Origin: Lycium barbarum
Lineage: Eukaryota; Streptophyta; Magnoliopsida; Solanales; Solanaceae
DNA length: 64,000 nucleotides
Direction of reading: 5' to 3'
Assembly (NCBI RefSeq): GCF_019175385.1
Contig: NC_083337.1
Location: 169,893,713 to 169,957,712, forward strand
The position numbers and the translations under genes were made by a program. Every line of letters begins with the position of its first letter. Positions within the stretch are counted from its first letter, which is position 1. Below are positions 24,821 to 35,403 of the stretch, one piece after another. The notes beneath the pieces were generated by a model that did not search any database, was not told the origin of the DNA, and saw nothing but the letters and a program-made list of their open reading frames with translations.

Positions 24821-25144
24821 TTACTTCAGGCCTGAGGGGAAAAAATATAGACATAAAATGGTGGTTCCTCCATCTTTTCTCTTTTTCACTCATTTTAGTC
24901 TCATTTTTTTCCTTTTTTTTTTTTTTTTTGATTACTTCAGGCCTGAGGGGAAAAAATATAGACATAAAATGGTGGTTCCTCCATCTTTTCTCTTTTTCAC
25001 TCATTTTAGTCTCATTTTTTTCCTTTTTTTTTTTTTTTTGAAAATTAAAAAAAAAAAAAAAAAAAAAAGGAAAAAAATAAGACTAAAATGAGTGAAAAAG
25101 AGAAAAGATGGAGGAACCACCATTTTATGTCTATATTTTTTCCT
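24821..25144. repeat. Tandem plus inverted repeat forming a long hairpin
   Basis: A 111-bp unit starting ttacttcaggcctgagggga occurs twice in direct orientation (24,821 and 24,932), each ending in a poly-T run. A third copy follows in inverted orientation (about 25,048-25,144) after a poly-A run. The second and third copies form arms of roughly 95 bp with almost no loop. No coding potential; open frames here are artefacts of the repeat. Confidence 0.85.
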
Positions 25145-25795
25145 TATTTGCTTAATAAATTTATGTATCAATTTATAGTTACACAGGAGCAAGTCTATTT
25201 TGAGGAAAATAGAAGTTTGATCTGTATTCAGTTTGTCGTTGGACAGTCCAGGAAAAGAAGGGGACCTTTTCTCCGCTTTTCATTCTCAACTCCACCATAT
25301 GGTAAGTAATATAGATATATATATATATATCTTCGTTATTCACAAGTTGATTTTTTTCATTCTTTTAGACACTGTGGCAACCCTTTGGAATCTGTTTTTT
25401 TTTTTTTTTGGTTAATTCTTTGGCGTAGAGTGTTGTTACTTGGGATGTAATTCTATTTACCTTGTATGAGTATCGATTTTTGTTTTTTATTAACGAAAGC
25501 AAGTTTCTCAAGGAATTAAAATTACTGCTGCCTCTCTCCATATTATTTTATCACCATATTAATTCCCATTTTGTTTTTCTTTTAATTCCTCTGCTCATTT
25601 TATGTGTGTGTGCATGTGAGTATAAATAAATAGATTAATTGCTCTTATTTACCCCCAGCTTCTATTTTTCTGTTTAAATTTTATGTTATTCTTCAGACAT
25701 ATTTAAATACTATTAATATTATTTTAAAGAGTTTATACTGATTAATATGGGATACACGTGCCAGAAACTAGTATCAAATAAATATGAAACAAATC
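25145..25795. other. AT-rich intergenic stretch with TA microsatellite
   Basis: Contains a short (TA)n run near 25,313-25,331. A sequence ccatatggtaagtaatatag near 25,297 looks like a splice donor, but no gene can be built around it. Confidence 0.3.
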
Positions 25796-25807
25796 TTTCT
25801 ACTACTG

Positions 25808-26060
25808 CACGTTCAAGAATGTGGCATGGCAGTCAATGAAATAGATTGAAAGTCATGTGAAGGTCCCGGATTGTGACTTAGAATCAATGAAATAGCATGC
25901 AAGTCGTGTGAAGCATCAGGGTTGTGACTTAGCGGTCAATGAAATAACATGAAAGTCGTGTGAAGCCCTAGGGTTCAAGATACAGGACCAACAAATCACA
26001 ATAACATGAAAGTCGTGTGAAGCCCTAGGGTTCAAGATACAGGACAAACAAATCACGTTA
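25808..26060. repeat. Short tandem repeats around gaaagtcgtgtgaag
   Basis: Four units share caatgaaatag/aataacatg followed by aaagtcgtgtgaag (near 25,837, 25,885, 25,938 and 25,999), with spacings of about 50-60 bp. The last two are nearly identical and extend through ccctagggttcaagatacag. The block directly precedes a SINE 3' fragment. Confidence 0.65.
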
Positions 26061-26104
26061 GGTGATTTCTCCCATTTGTCTAATCTTTAGTGGATAAAAT
26101 TACT

Positions 26105-26190
26105 CGATACTTGTGCTGGTGAAAGTACCAAATTAACGGTGGCATAGTCGAGGTGCGCACAACTAGACCCAATACCCCATTATCAATAGA
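26105..26190 (+). mobile_element. SolS-like SINE 3' fragment
   Basis: cgatacttgtgctggtgaaa, then ggcatagtcgaggtgcgcac, resembles the 3' body of SolS SINEs (…gtgctggtggga…gtcgaggtgcgc…). The promoter half is missing or too diverged. It lies about 130 bp beyond the 3' end of the PDLP coding region. Confidence 0.5.
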
Positions 26191-26313
26191 CAAATAAATA
26201 AATCTTTCTATTATCAAATCAATTTTCTCTTTTAAGATTTTCAATCTGAACATTGAACTATTCTTGGGAACTCAAAGAACACTTGAAAATAATCAAAAGC
26301 AAGAATACTAACC

Positions 26314-27984
26314 TTATCCTCCATGCTTAGAATAACTCTTTTTCTTCAATGCTGATCTTATAAACATCAAACAAGCAACTCCTAACCCCACACCAACCAG
26401 TCCACCCAAAATTATAGCCACAAGCTTTTGAGTACTCTGTCTTGTTCCTACACAATCAAACACAGTAGTTGGAAATTTGAACTGCCATTTTGAAAATGAT
26501 CTCAAAAACCCATTAAATTTGGTAGTTACAAGTCTTAATCAAAGCACAAAATACTTCAACTAATGCTGGAGTAAGGAGACAACAACAACATACCCAGTGA
26601 ACATGTATGAGCCTTCCTTTTGCATTTTCACCTACGTTTTTTGGACTATCCAAAAATGCCGCCGAGTGCATGTCGGATCCTCCAAAAGTAAAACTATTGT
26701 ATTCCTGGAGGATCCGACATGGGTGCGACAACATTTTTGAATAGTCCGAGCAACATAGATTTTCATAGAGAGGCTATTTCTTAGTATCAATAACTTATCA
26801 CTATTCCATCCAATCCAAAATAATTAATGTTTTAGCTTCTAAAAGTTGATCCGAAATAATTGATGTTTCACAAAAATCAGAATGTATTTAATATTTTTTA
26901 TCAAATTTGCCCTTTACACATTCCTAATCCCTATAATAATTATGTCAACTTAAAAAGAAAAGAAAATCACAGCTAAGGGTATTTTAGTCAAAACCTTTCT
27001 TAATTGTTACTAGTAACTCAATTCCTCCGTCCATGTACCTAAGCCTAAAACATCAATTATTTTGGACCGGAGACCGTACGACTTTAATCCCAAACTAGTT
27101 AAAATCAACTCTATGAATCTTCTATATCAAATTACCATTTAGACTTATTTCATTCCATTACTCAATAAATTTATCTTATAGAACGAACATACAATATTGA
27201 TAATATTTTTAAAAAAATTACCTGATCCTGATGGAGATAGTGATTTAGTGGGCACACCATTAGGATAATAAGTGTAACTAATATAACACTGTTGCAAATA
27301 AATCTGTGCAGAAACTGAATTCCCACATTCACTTTTAGCTTTACCAACTCCATTTTTCACACAGTTCACACACTCACCATTACTTAAATCACCTTCACAT
27401 TGACCCAACACATAAACTGACTCATATCCACCTGTATAAAACCCATTACTTGAAACCCCTTTAACTATTTGACCCAAAGCAGTATCAAGTTTATCACCAA
27501 ACCCGGACTCACTAACCTGACCCGACCCGCAAATCTTGAAAAGCAACTCAGTAGGCCCAACTGACTGAAACCCAACTAATTCATACCTTAAATAACACCC
27601 ATTTAGTTGAATTCTAGCTGCTATAACTTGGCCACATAGTTTTAAGGACATGTTTGGTATTTTTTTAACACAATTGTTACAGTTGGAATTAGAAAGATCA
27701 CCACGGCATTGAAAGAGACCTGAAATTACTGAATTGCCATTGCCTGTTGTGGTTTTGTAGAATTTATTAGTGGATGATTGAGAGATTAAGGTGTTAAATA
27801 GGGTGTTTAGTGTTTGTGAGTAAATACCAGATGGGTCTTGGAAATTTTGATTAGCACAGCCTTTGTAAACAAGGTTTGTGAGTTCATTGGATGATGATGA
27901 ATCAAGAATGGGGAATAATGAAGGTAGAAATAATAGGAAAAAAAGGATGGAGAATGTTCTGGGAATTTTTTGAGATGGACCCAT
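26314..27984 (-). CDS. Plasmodesmata-located protein (PDLP), two DUF26 domains
   Basis: Exon 1 is 27984-27222 and exon 2 is 26447-26314, joined across a GT/AG intron in phase 1 to give 298 residues, the normal PDLP length. Residues 1-30 are a signal peptide (FSILFFLLFLPSLFPI). Two Gnk2/DUF26 domains follow, each with the C-x8-C-x2-C pattern (CRGDLSNSNCNNC and CEGDLSNGECVNC) and further cysteines. Exon 2 encodes the single membrane helix (LVAIILGGLVGVGLGVACL) and a short basic tail ending KKKSYSKHGG. The family is targeted to plasmodesmata through the secretory pathway and controls callose and cell-to-cell traffic; no kinase domain is present, which separates it from CRK receptors. Both exons are intact. 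The intron carries two MITEs. The gene's 5' part and upstream flank are duplicated to the right. Confidence 0.9.
26631..26758. mobile_element. Foldback MITE in the PDLP intron
   Basis: The left arm (cctacgttttttggactatc ... gcatgtcggatcctcc) and the right arm (ggaggatccgacatgggtgc ... gaatagtccgagcaacatag) are inverted copies, making an almost complete palindrome of about 128 bp. The ggatcc/gtcggatcct core is typical of a dispersed Solanaceae foldback element. Non-coding. Confidence 0.75.
26801..27072. mobile_element. Second MITE in the PDLP intron
   Basis: The left end ccaatccaaaataattaatg followed by ttttag and the right end cctaaaacatcaattatttt followed by ggaccggag are inverted copies. 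About 270 bp, AT-rich and non-coding. The style (tccgtcc...aaaataa...atgttt) resembles Stowaway-like elements, but TA target sites were not confirmed. Confidence 0.6.
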
Positions 27985-28090
27985 TTTTAGGATTTGAATG
28001 ATATTGTAATAAGAATAAACATGGAGATGTTTTTTTGGAAGAATTGGATTTGGTTTTTGGTGGTTTCTAGAGGGTATTTATTAGGCTAAG
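27985..28090 (-). promoter_or_regulatory. PDLP 5' UTR and core promoter
   Basis: Reading upstream of the ATG on the minus strand, cctaataaatacc (about 28,073-28,085) is the best TATA-like element, about 90-100 bp from the start codon. The same sequence recurs in the duplicated flank near 58,193-58,206. Confidence 0.35.
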
Positions 28091-28769
28091 AACAAAGACC
28101 TTTTTGCAGTGAAAGGGAAATTTCGCATAGGGACTTTTTTTCCTGGATTTGGGAGAGCTTTCTTTTTTGAGTACCTTGGCAGTTGGCATGCCTAAATAAT
28201 TGGCAAAATGTTTAATGCAAATGAATGTTATGACAACTTTGACAAGTATTATTAAACTTTATTAATTAAGTTATAAGATTTTGTATAGAATATCAAAACA
28301 AAAATGATTCTGTTTTTACCATTATTATGATAATATATATTACAACCTGCTTGATTACCAGAAAAATAAATGAAGGTTAATTTTTATAATGGTAGCGTTA
28401 GGATTAGTTTATTTGCATCTCGATTATTTCATTGAATACTTGTTATTAGTATTCCGTTCGCTTCGCGTAGCAGCACGAAGCTTGTATTGCTCTTCCAAAA
28501 TCCTGTGGTTTAGGTTGCTACCACTTGCTGCTGTTACGAGAATCGCTTTTGCTTTTTTTTTTCTTCTGTGTTTCATGTTGAAGGGTTTTTATAAATATTT
28601 ATATTACGAATGAATACGAAAAGAGAAGATATTTGTCTTATTTTATTAGATTAAAAACAAAAATTGGGATTGCTGAATTACAGACAAAAATAAACAAATA
28701 TATAATGCAACACAGTCATCATAGTATTTTTTTTTTACCTCCTCCGGAAGGAAGGATGGCAATTTGATC

Positions 28770-28879
28770 ATTTACTCATACGAGTCTGATACTGATAAAT
28801 TTAGAAGATGTATTGAATAACTTTATTTACTCATACGAGTCTGATACTGATAAATTTAGAAGATGTATTGAAGAACTTT
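28770..28879. repeat. 55-bp tandem doubling
   Basis: tttactcatacgagtctgat ... gtattgaataacttta occurs twice back to back (28770 and 28825) in copy A but only once in copy B (near 58,776), so the doubling arose after the segmental duplication or was lost in B. Confidence 0.8.
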
Positions 28880-30190
28880 ATTCACTAAGATTTAAATAGA
28901 TATGATGAAATGACCTAGCATTTTCTGTGTCGGTTAAAATTTAAACTCTGATCTCTCATCATTTTCTTTCACTTCATTGATCATTAGTTCATACTCTTTG
29001 AGTGTGAAGATCATTTTTCATGGGAGTGATTAAATAGACTTTTGGTACTATTAGTTGTCAATAAAATATTGCAAAACTTAAATGAACAGAGAAGAGAAAA
29101 TGTATAACCACATGAATGTTATGAATGTTATGATAGACACTATTAAACTAATGCCATTTTTTAATTGGAGTGTTGTATAGTTTCAAGTAGTGCAAGTTGG
29201 CAAATGAACAAACAGAAGGAAGGGGACGTATAAAATACTGATGATGATGATATGGGACTCGCCCAGGTAGGTGGAGCGTGTCTGCTAGTGAGCAGTGAGG
29301 AAAAGAATGTGATTTGAAACTCCCCTGCCTTCCGTTATAAACTTTTGGTTGTATTGGCATTATAAGGGTCATTTGTTGTGATACATAAGGAAAAACAGTA
29401 TCGGGTAAGTTATTTCTGGTAGAGGGTGGAACAATAATCTCACGATAAAATAATGATATGACAAAAATAGCCATGAGGTCCCTCAAATCATTTTTCTACT
29501 AAATAAGGTGATGGTATTTTGTAAACAAACAACTTTTCTTAAAAATTATGCAATGCATGTTACTTTTAATACAACAAATCAAACAATCGATAAAAATTAA
29601 TACTAGGATAACTAATACCAGCATAATTTGTCTTCAAACCAAACGACGCCTTAAAAGTGCTAGTAATATATGACTTTAATAAGATTGAAGAGAAATGGGG
29701 TTTGTGAAATGTTCACACACAAATATATGTGTGCACGCGTGTTTTTGCTTATTAACATTTGATATATATATATGGGAGGATCTAGGGCCGGCCGAGGGTG
29801 TTCACCCGAACACCGCCGATAAAAAATTACGCCGTATATATTAAGTATTTTATTTTTATTTTTTATGTATATATATAGATTTTAAATAACCTAAACATAA
29901 AAGAAGTGGTTAGTTAAGTAGTTTAGCGGGTTCAAAATTCACTTTGAGGTTTCAAGTTCAAATCTCAAGCACTAGAGTAAAATTTTATGACTAATGAGAT
30001 TTAGTTGAATTCTTTGTCTCAATGTACATCCGCTATCTATGTTTTAGGATGAAAATGATCAATTATATTAAAAATATCAAAATAAAAATAATTCTGTTAT
30101 ATAGATAAGGTATATAAATTATGACGTAATACATAATCAATATAAGATGACTGAATTAAGGTAATGTGTTGAATTACTACTCTTAATAAG

Positions 30191-30390
30191 ATTAAGGTGT
30201 TAAATAGGGTGTTTAGTGTTTGTGAGTAAATGCCAGATGGGTCTTGGAAATTTTGATTAGCACAGCCTTTGTAAACAAGGTTTGTGAGTTCTTTGGATGA
30301 TGATGAATCGAGAATGGGGAATAATGAAGGTAGAAATAATAGGAAAAAAGGGATGGAGAATGTTCTGGGAATTTTTTGAGATGGACCCAT
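30191..30390 (-). pseudogene. Truncated PDLP exon 1 (copy B)
   Basis: 200 bp matching the first 67 codons of the PDLP gene, including the ATG at 30390, signal peptide and first cysteine region, with a few substitutions (L to P and N to K among them). It stops at the duplication breakpoint, so both DUF26 domains and the membrane helix are essentially absent. Upstream, a LINE tail begins within about 10 bp of the ATG. The matching promoter now lies 27.7 kb away at 58,129. Not functional as a PDLP. Confidence 0.9.
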
Positions 30391-32707
30391 TTTTATTTTT
30401 ATTTTTTTTAATAAAAGTCCACTAGGCTTTTGGCCTAGGGCTAATTTTATAAATTTTATTAAAAAATCCAGAAGTTTGTACAACTCTAGCCAAAAGGCTA
30501 ATGAAAATACAAAATTTAAACTAATGATCAAATTAAGACTTATAACTTGTCTTAATTTGATATTACAAATTGTTAAAAAATTACTAATAGAATGAAATTT
30601 GAAATAATTGCTCCATAAAGAACTTTTGTTTTTATATCTCACATGCTCTATATTTGGCCCTCTATATGCACCAAGGCAGTACATTTTCTAACTAATGACC
30701 AGTTCTCAGTAGGATGAGCATCCCGGGGTGCTAATACCACCAACTAAGAAACAACCACTAAATAGAAATTGTATGCCCATGTGTACTCAAGAGGTCTGTT
30801 GTGTTCCATGTGCTCAATCATTAGGAGCAGTAATTCCACTTCATGTCATTTGTCAAAAGTGCCTCCAACCAGTTGCAATTTATGCTGGTAAAACTTCTCA
30901 ACATCCTGATTACACTGTGTTTCGCTGTTTGTTTGTGTACCTGCAACCATTAGCAAACAGTTAGTGTAAACCAAATCCTTCACATTCTCCTCCCAAAGGA
31001 TTTGAGTGTGAGGACCTCATTTTCTCCCACCTTCCCCCTATATTCAGTCTCCTTAACATGATATAATTCTTAGATAGGGCAGCTGTAATTTGTCACTGTT
31101 CACAATTCTTTTACAGTGGCTCTCCATGTCATGAAAGGAATTGAATTGTATGTCCCCTGTGTCCAAAGCTAAATTAGCCAAGTGATCTGCTAATTTGTTT
31201 CCTTCCCTATAAATATGCTCTATCACCACCACTTTTTCCTCACTTATTCTCCAAATTTCTTCCACCATAGTAATGATTTGCCAAGGAATTTCCCATGTCC
31301 TTTGAATAGAGCTCTTCAGCAAAAGTGAATCTGTCTCTATCTTTATTTGATCCCATTGACTGTCTTTTAAATACCTGAGAGCCTGTAAAATGGCTAGGGC
31401 CTCTGCCTCGGTGTTGGTGCTTTGAAGATCCTCTATTTCTCTGGCCTGTGCTTGTATCACATCTCCCCTTTCATCCCTTACACAAAAGGCCCATGAACTC
31501 CTACCTGGGTTTCCTCTTGAGGCTCCATCAGTATTGACTTTTATCCATCCAATATCTGGAGTTCTCCAAGTCACTGGTGTTACTCTTATCTTTGGAGAAT
31601 ATCTCTGTAATGCCTCAACAATCACACTCCAATTATATGGTGCATACCTAAAATTTCTCCTTCTCACCTTCATGAATTGAATCAAAGTATGCATCACCTG
31701 ATAAATGAGTTTTGTGATTGACACCTTCCCTTCATGTCTCATAGTGTTTCTCCTCTTCCAGAGTTCCCAAATAATAATAGCAGGGACAGCTTGGTTGATG
31801 CATTTGGCATGTAGTCTACTAGGCATATCCCACCATCTGTTAATTATTTGGGTAACTTGCAAATTCTCAGTATTTATTCCCACTGGTCCACAAAAATACT
31901 TCCAGATGGCTTGAGCTGTTGGTGAGTGTAAAAAGACATGGGAGGTATCTTCCACTTTTGGATGTTGACAACAATAGCATCTGGAAGGGAATTGGTGTCC
32001 CCATTTCTTCAACTTATCATCCAGTGGTAGCTTGAACTTCCAAAATCTCCACATAAAAAAAGATATCTTTATTGGTAGTCCTTTGATCCACATCTGCTTA
32101 TACAAATTACTGGGGTCTTTTCTTTGTCTGAGCAATTGAAATGCAGACCCAACTGTGAATTTCCCCCTCGAATCTAATTTCCAGAAAGCCTTATCTGCTT
32201 GGCCATTTTCATTTGGTGGATTAATGTGCTGCACAATATGGTCTGCTAGATCCTCAGGAAGGATTCTTCTTAGCAACTGTTCATCCCATTTCCCCACTTC
32301 TGCAGTTTCTTTTACAAGGATGATTGTGGGATCACACTCAAAATCTGGTGGAGTAATATGGTATAGGGCTCCCAGTCCTGTCCAATTATCAAACCAAAAA
32401 TAAGAATTACCTTGTTGAAGCTTCCACCATATCTCATGTTCCATCTCATCTCGGTATTTAATCATCTTCTTCCACACATAAGTACCTGATCCGCTAGGGG
32501 CTATCACAGCATGAAACTTCTTTAAGTACTTATTACTCATGAAAGTTCTCCATAAGGATTGTTTGGTTCTCATGTTCCACCACAGTTTAGCAAAGAGGGC
32601 TTTAGATATATCTTGTAGGCTTCTAAACCCCATGCCACCTTCTTCTTGTGGGTGACATAAGGTTGTCCAAGTTGCCCAGTGCTTACTTGAATTTCCCACA
32701 GAGTTGT
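30391..32707 (-). mobile_element. LINE (non-LTR retrotransposon), 3' part
   Basis: Minus-strand element whose A-rich tail reads as ttttatttttattttttttaa at the left edge. A 3' UTR (about 30,411-31,052) follows, then the C-terminal part of ORF2. Its other half, an endonuclease fragment, is at 57,776-58,095, separated by the LTR array. The reverse-transcriptase segment that should lie between the halves is absent. The tail abuts the PDLP start codon of copy B. Confidence 0.85.
31053..32707 (-). CDS. LINE ORF2 C-terminal part: RT connection, zinc-binding region, RNase H
   Basis: Open for about 550 codons. It enters from the LTR junction at 32,707 in the segment after the RT palm (KHWATWTTLCHPQEEGGMGF, the usual plant LINE motif). 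A zf-RVT region follows (IKISFFMWRFWKFKLPLDDK, then the cysteine/histidine run SRCYCCQHPKVEDTSHVF). It ends in an RNase H domain with the acidic residues in place: NTDGASRGNPG, NTEAEALA, IETDSL and NKLADHLANLA. The open frame implies a relatively young LINE, but without RT and the N-terminus it cannot act. The apparent start codons at the right end belong to LTR sequence. Relatives copy their RNA at nicked DNA by target-primed reverse transcription. Confidence 0.85.
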
Positions 32708-32852
32708 TGTTGACACCCAATTTTGTCCCGTTTCTCCTCCGAAATACCCATTTGCGCTTCTAATATTTTTTGGAAAATAAAAAATATATACTTATTAGTC
32801 TTTTATCAATACCGCCATTGTATCATTCTATCAATTATTATTATTTACCGCA

Positions 32853-32883
<31 letters not shown>

Positions 32884-35381
32884 TATTAATATTATTATAA
32901 TTCACAATTTTTATCATTTTCGGCATTTTACCAGCTTACGCATTTATCTTTACATAATTAAATAATAGTATTTATTTAGTGCGGATTTTTAAAGAAAAAA
33001 TAATATATATTATTACACGGCTATTATAACACCATATGATTTTATTACCCGAGTCTAATAATCACACATTTTTGGTATTAAGTAATATTTTGTCACCCTC
33101 GGTATATCATTAATTAAAATGGGTCTTTTTATCCAAATTTAGAAGCCAAACTATTTTTTGCACTCAGTCCGTATTTTGATTATTCGGATTTCAAATCAAA
33201 GTCCAATCAACTCATAAATATTTTTTGACCAGCCTATATTTTTTTACCCTAATTTGTAGACCAGTCTGTGTTTAATTCGCTAGCTATTCTTTTAATACCT
33301 GGTCTAAAAATTGACCCAGTCCGCAAATGGACTGGGTCCGACTCGTTTTACTCAAAATAAGGGAACCCTTTTAGGGTTTCCCCTCATTTTCTTCTTCCGC
33401 CTCATCACCTCCTCTGCTCCGCCTCCTTCACACCTCCATCTCCTCCATCACTCCGACGCCCCATACCCCACGTTACCTCACCTACACCCATACCTCCATC
33501 TTCACCACGTGATCCCCATCACCGACACCTCTGACACACCCCACGCCGCACCACACCTGTCTCCACCATCATCATCTCCACTCGCTACTGTCACTCCCAC
33601 CCATACCTCTGACACACCACGCCTCCACCACACCCTGTCCCCACGTTCCTTTGTCCGCTCCTCTCAAACACAAAACCCTAATCCATCTTATAAATAATCC
33701 CATCTTTAGTCGTCTAGAGGGGGGGGGGGGGGGTCGGGAAGAATCCACTCGCAAAAATGAGTTCTTGAACCCCTATTTTTTGGATCGAAAACATTCTCGA
33801 AGAACAGTTAGTTCTGTCGAAAACCCCTACCCTATTCCGTTCAAGATACGAAATCTGACACCCCCCCCCCCCTCTGAAATAAGAGTTCTGAGTCACCCTT
33901 AAAATTTCCAAAATATCGAGTTTTATAGTGGTTTAAATCATTCAAAGACACCGAGTCCAAATATTCAGATGTTTGTTTTTCCTGTTTCGATCTGCTTGTG
34001 CCTGTTGTTGTGAATTCAAACGGCTTTGTTTCAATAGTCTTCGAGTGTAGATCTGAGGCTTTGCATCCATTTCGTTGCACCCGAAGAAGGATCATCGCAT
34101 ACGAGTCCGAGAGACTCGTCCACTTCCGCATTCGATGTTGGGCTAAAACCCAACGAAATCCCCTCTCCGTGTCAGCCCAATCCGTGGCCTGCAGAAGAAG
34201 AAAAAAAAGAACTGGGCCGAAGCCCACAGCAACAGCAGTCTCAAAAAATGGGCTGGGCCCATTTGATATAATTTGCTCTTTTTTTTTTTATGTGTTTAAA
34301 ATGTATCATGCGACTAACCTTTTATTTTGTTTTTATCCTGTCGACTTAGATGAACCTTAGTGGGTTAGTTCAATATAATGAGTAGTTAACTTTAGGAAAA
34401 CTAACTATTAATTTCGTAGGTTTCGTGCTCGTTTCTTTTGTTTTATTCGTCTTTACGTCAAGACTATCTAAATACTCATAATATTTATTTTAAGAATAAT
34501 TGATTTTTCAAAATAGCCTGACCATATATTTTGAATCAACAAATCATACTTTATTATACTAGGCGTTTTAAACGCTATTAACACGCAAAAAATAGAAAAT
34601 TAAAGGATATTTCACAAATATGTCTTTAAGTTTTGTTCGAATTATGCACACCTTTAGCCTTTAGCCGAATGTAGTTAATAAAACATAATCTCGTTTATAC
34701 ACTTCAAATGCAAAGTCAATTAATACTCCATTGTTTAGTTCGTTCAAATATTTATCGTGTAAGTTCGCATCTTCTTCTATTTTTAGGTAAATCATCATAT
34801 TTTGCAAACTTCATCTTAATGCCACTTCCTTTGAAACTATTATTAACGATTATAAATTTTATTCAAAAACAGCATCCTAAGATTCCCCTTTATACAAATA
34901 TTAATCTTGTTTTCAATAGTCTCTCATATTAAGTCTTAATAACCTTTATAAGTCTTATTCTAAAAAGGCATTTAAAGTTTCTTTATACAAATTATTATAT
35001 ATTTTCTGTAAATATTATTTCAACTAACATCATTTTCTTTTAAAAAACTCCAGCAATATCTTAAAGTCATTTTCTAAATTTTAAACCTCATATTTAATCT
35101 CAATTAACTAACCTAAGTTTGGTCGGATAACCGTAAGTTAACGGATTCTAAAGGATGCCTAACCCCTTCCCTTTAGGATAATATAGAGCCCTTACCTAGA
35201 ATCACATTGGTTAAGCAGACTATTAATTAAGGTTTAGTTTTAACTTGGCCTTAGTTAACCTCTAGGTGTCCTAATTCACCGTTAAATTAATTAGGTGGCG
35301 ACTCCTTAAAACAAAAGAATAAATGGGAATCACCAATACGTCATACTCCTTAAATCGACCCGGTTAAAATAGGGTGTGACA
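32708..35381 (+). repeat. LTR1
   Basis: 2,674 bp, from TGTTGACACCC to GGGTGTGACA, with imperfect inverted ends. It contains an (ATT)n run (about 32,857-32,885), a C-rich stretch (33,400-33,650), a perfect telo-box AAACCCTAA (33673-33681) just before TATAAATAA (33689-33697), a 15-G run (33,719) and a 12-C run (33,861). Several GGGCC/GCCCA motifs lie at 34,138-34,262. By eye it differs from LTR2 and LTR3 at about seven single bases plus run lengths. Confidence 0.92.
33673..33697 (+). promoter_or_regulatory. LTR core promoter (telo-box and TATA box)
   Basis: AAACCCTAA is followed 7 bp later by TATAAATAA, placing a likely transcription start near the G run at about 33,720. An inverted telo-box (ttagggttt, 33371-33379) lies 300 bp upstream. 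The same arrangement recurs in LTR2 (44328-44352) and LTR3 (54977-55001). Confidence 0.55.
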
Positions 35382-35384
35382 GCT

Positions 35385-35403
35385 TGGCGACTCTGCTGGG
35401 GAC
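35385..35403 (+). other. Primer-binding site, Arg-tRNA type (unit 1)
   Basis: TGGCGACTCTGCTGGGGAC starts 3 bp after the LTR. It is complementary to a tRNA 3' end of the form ...CCCCAGCnGAGTCG-CCA, as in plant arginine tRNAs, the primer described for Ogre-type elements. Identical copies follow LTR2 (46034-46052) and LTR3 (56684-56702). Confidence 0.75.

Larger units (their letters stand above)
27785..30174. repeat. Tandem segmental duplication, copy A
   Basis: From codon 67 of PDLP exon 1 through about 2.2 kb of upstream flank, this unit recurs to the right as copy B (30191-30390 plus 58129-61051). The join at 30175-30190 has 16 bp of unrelated sequence before the PDLP fragment restarts, which marks the duplication breakpoint. 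Copy A has a private 55-bp tandem doubling (28770-28879) and lacks the 950-bp insert present in copy B. It contains, near 29,770-30,110, a degraded repeat (ggatctagggccggccgagg) with a tRNA-like gttcaaatctcaagc motif. Confidence 0.85.

Noticed and set aside
24816..25309. Frames with FFLFFFFF and MVVPPSFLFFTH peptides
   Set aside because: Produced by the poly-T/poly-A ends and inverted copies of the hairpin repeat.
30728..30964. Plus-strand frame with several cysteines
   Set aside because: Lies in the 3' UTR of the minus-strand LINE and starts within its non-coding tail; no family resemblance.
33311..33697. 128-codon Pro/Thr/Ser-rich frame in LTR1 (and copies at 43,966 and 54,615)
   Set aside because: It spans the C-rich stretch, telo-box and TATA box of the LTR and resembles no protein; low complexity keeps it open.
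33841..34360. Overlapping frames of 120-128 codons on both strands in the LTR
   Set aside because: Both strands open over the same GC-richer segment, no domain, repeated only because the LTR is repeated.
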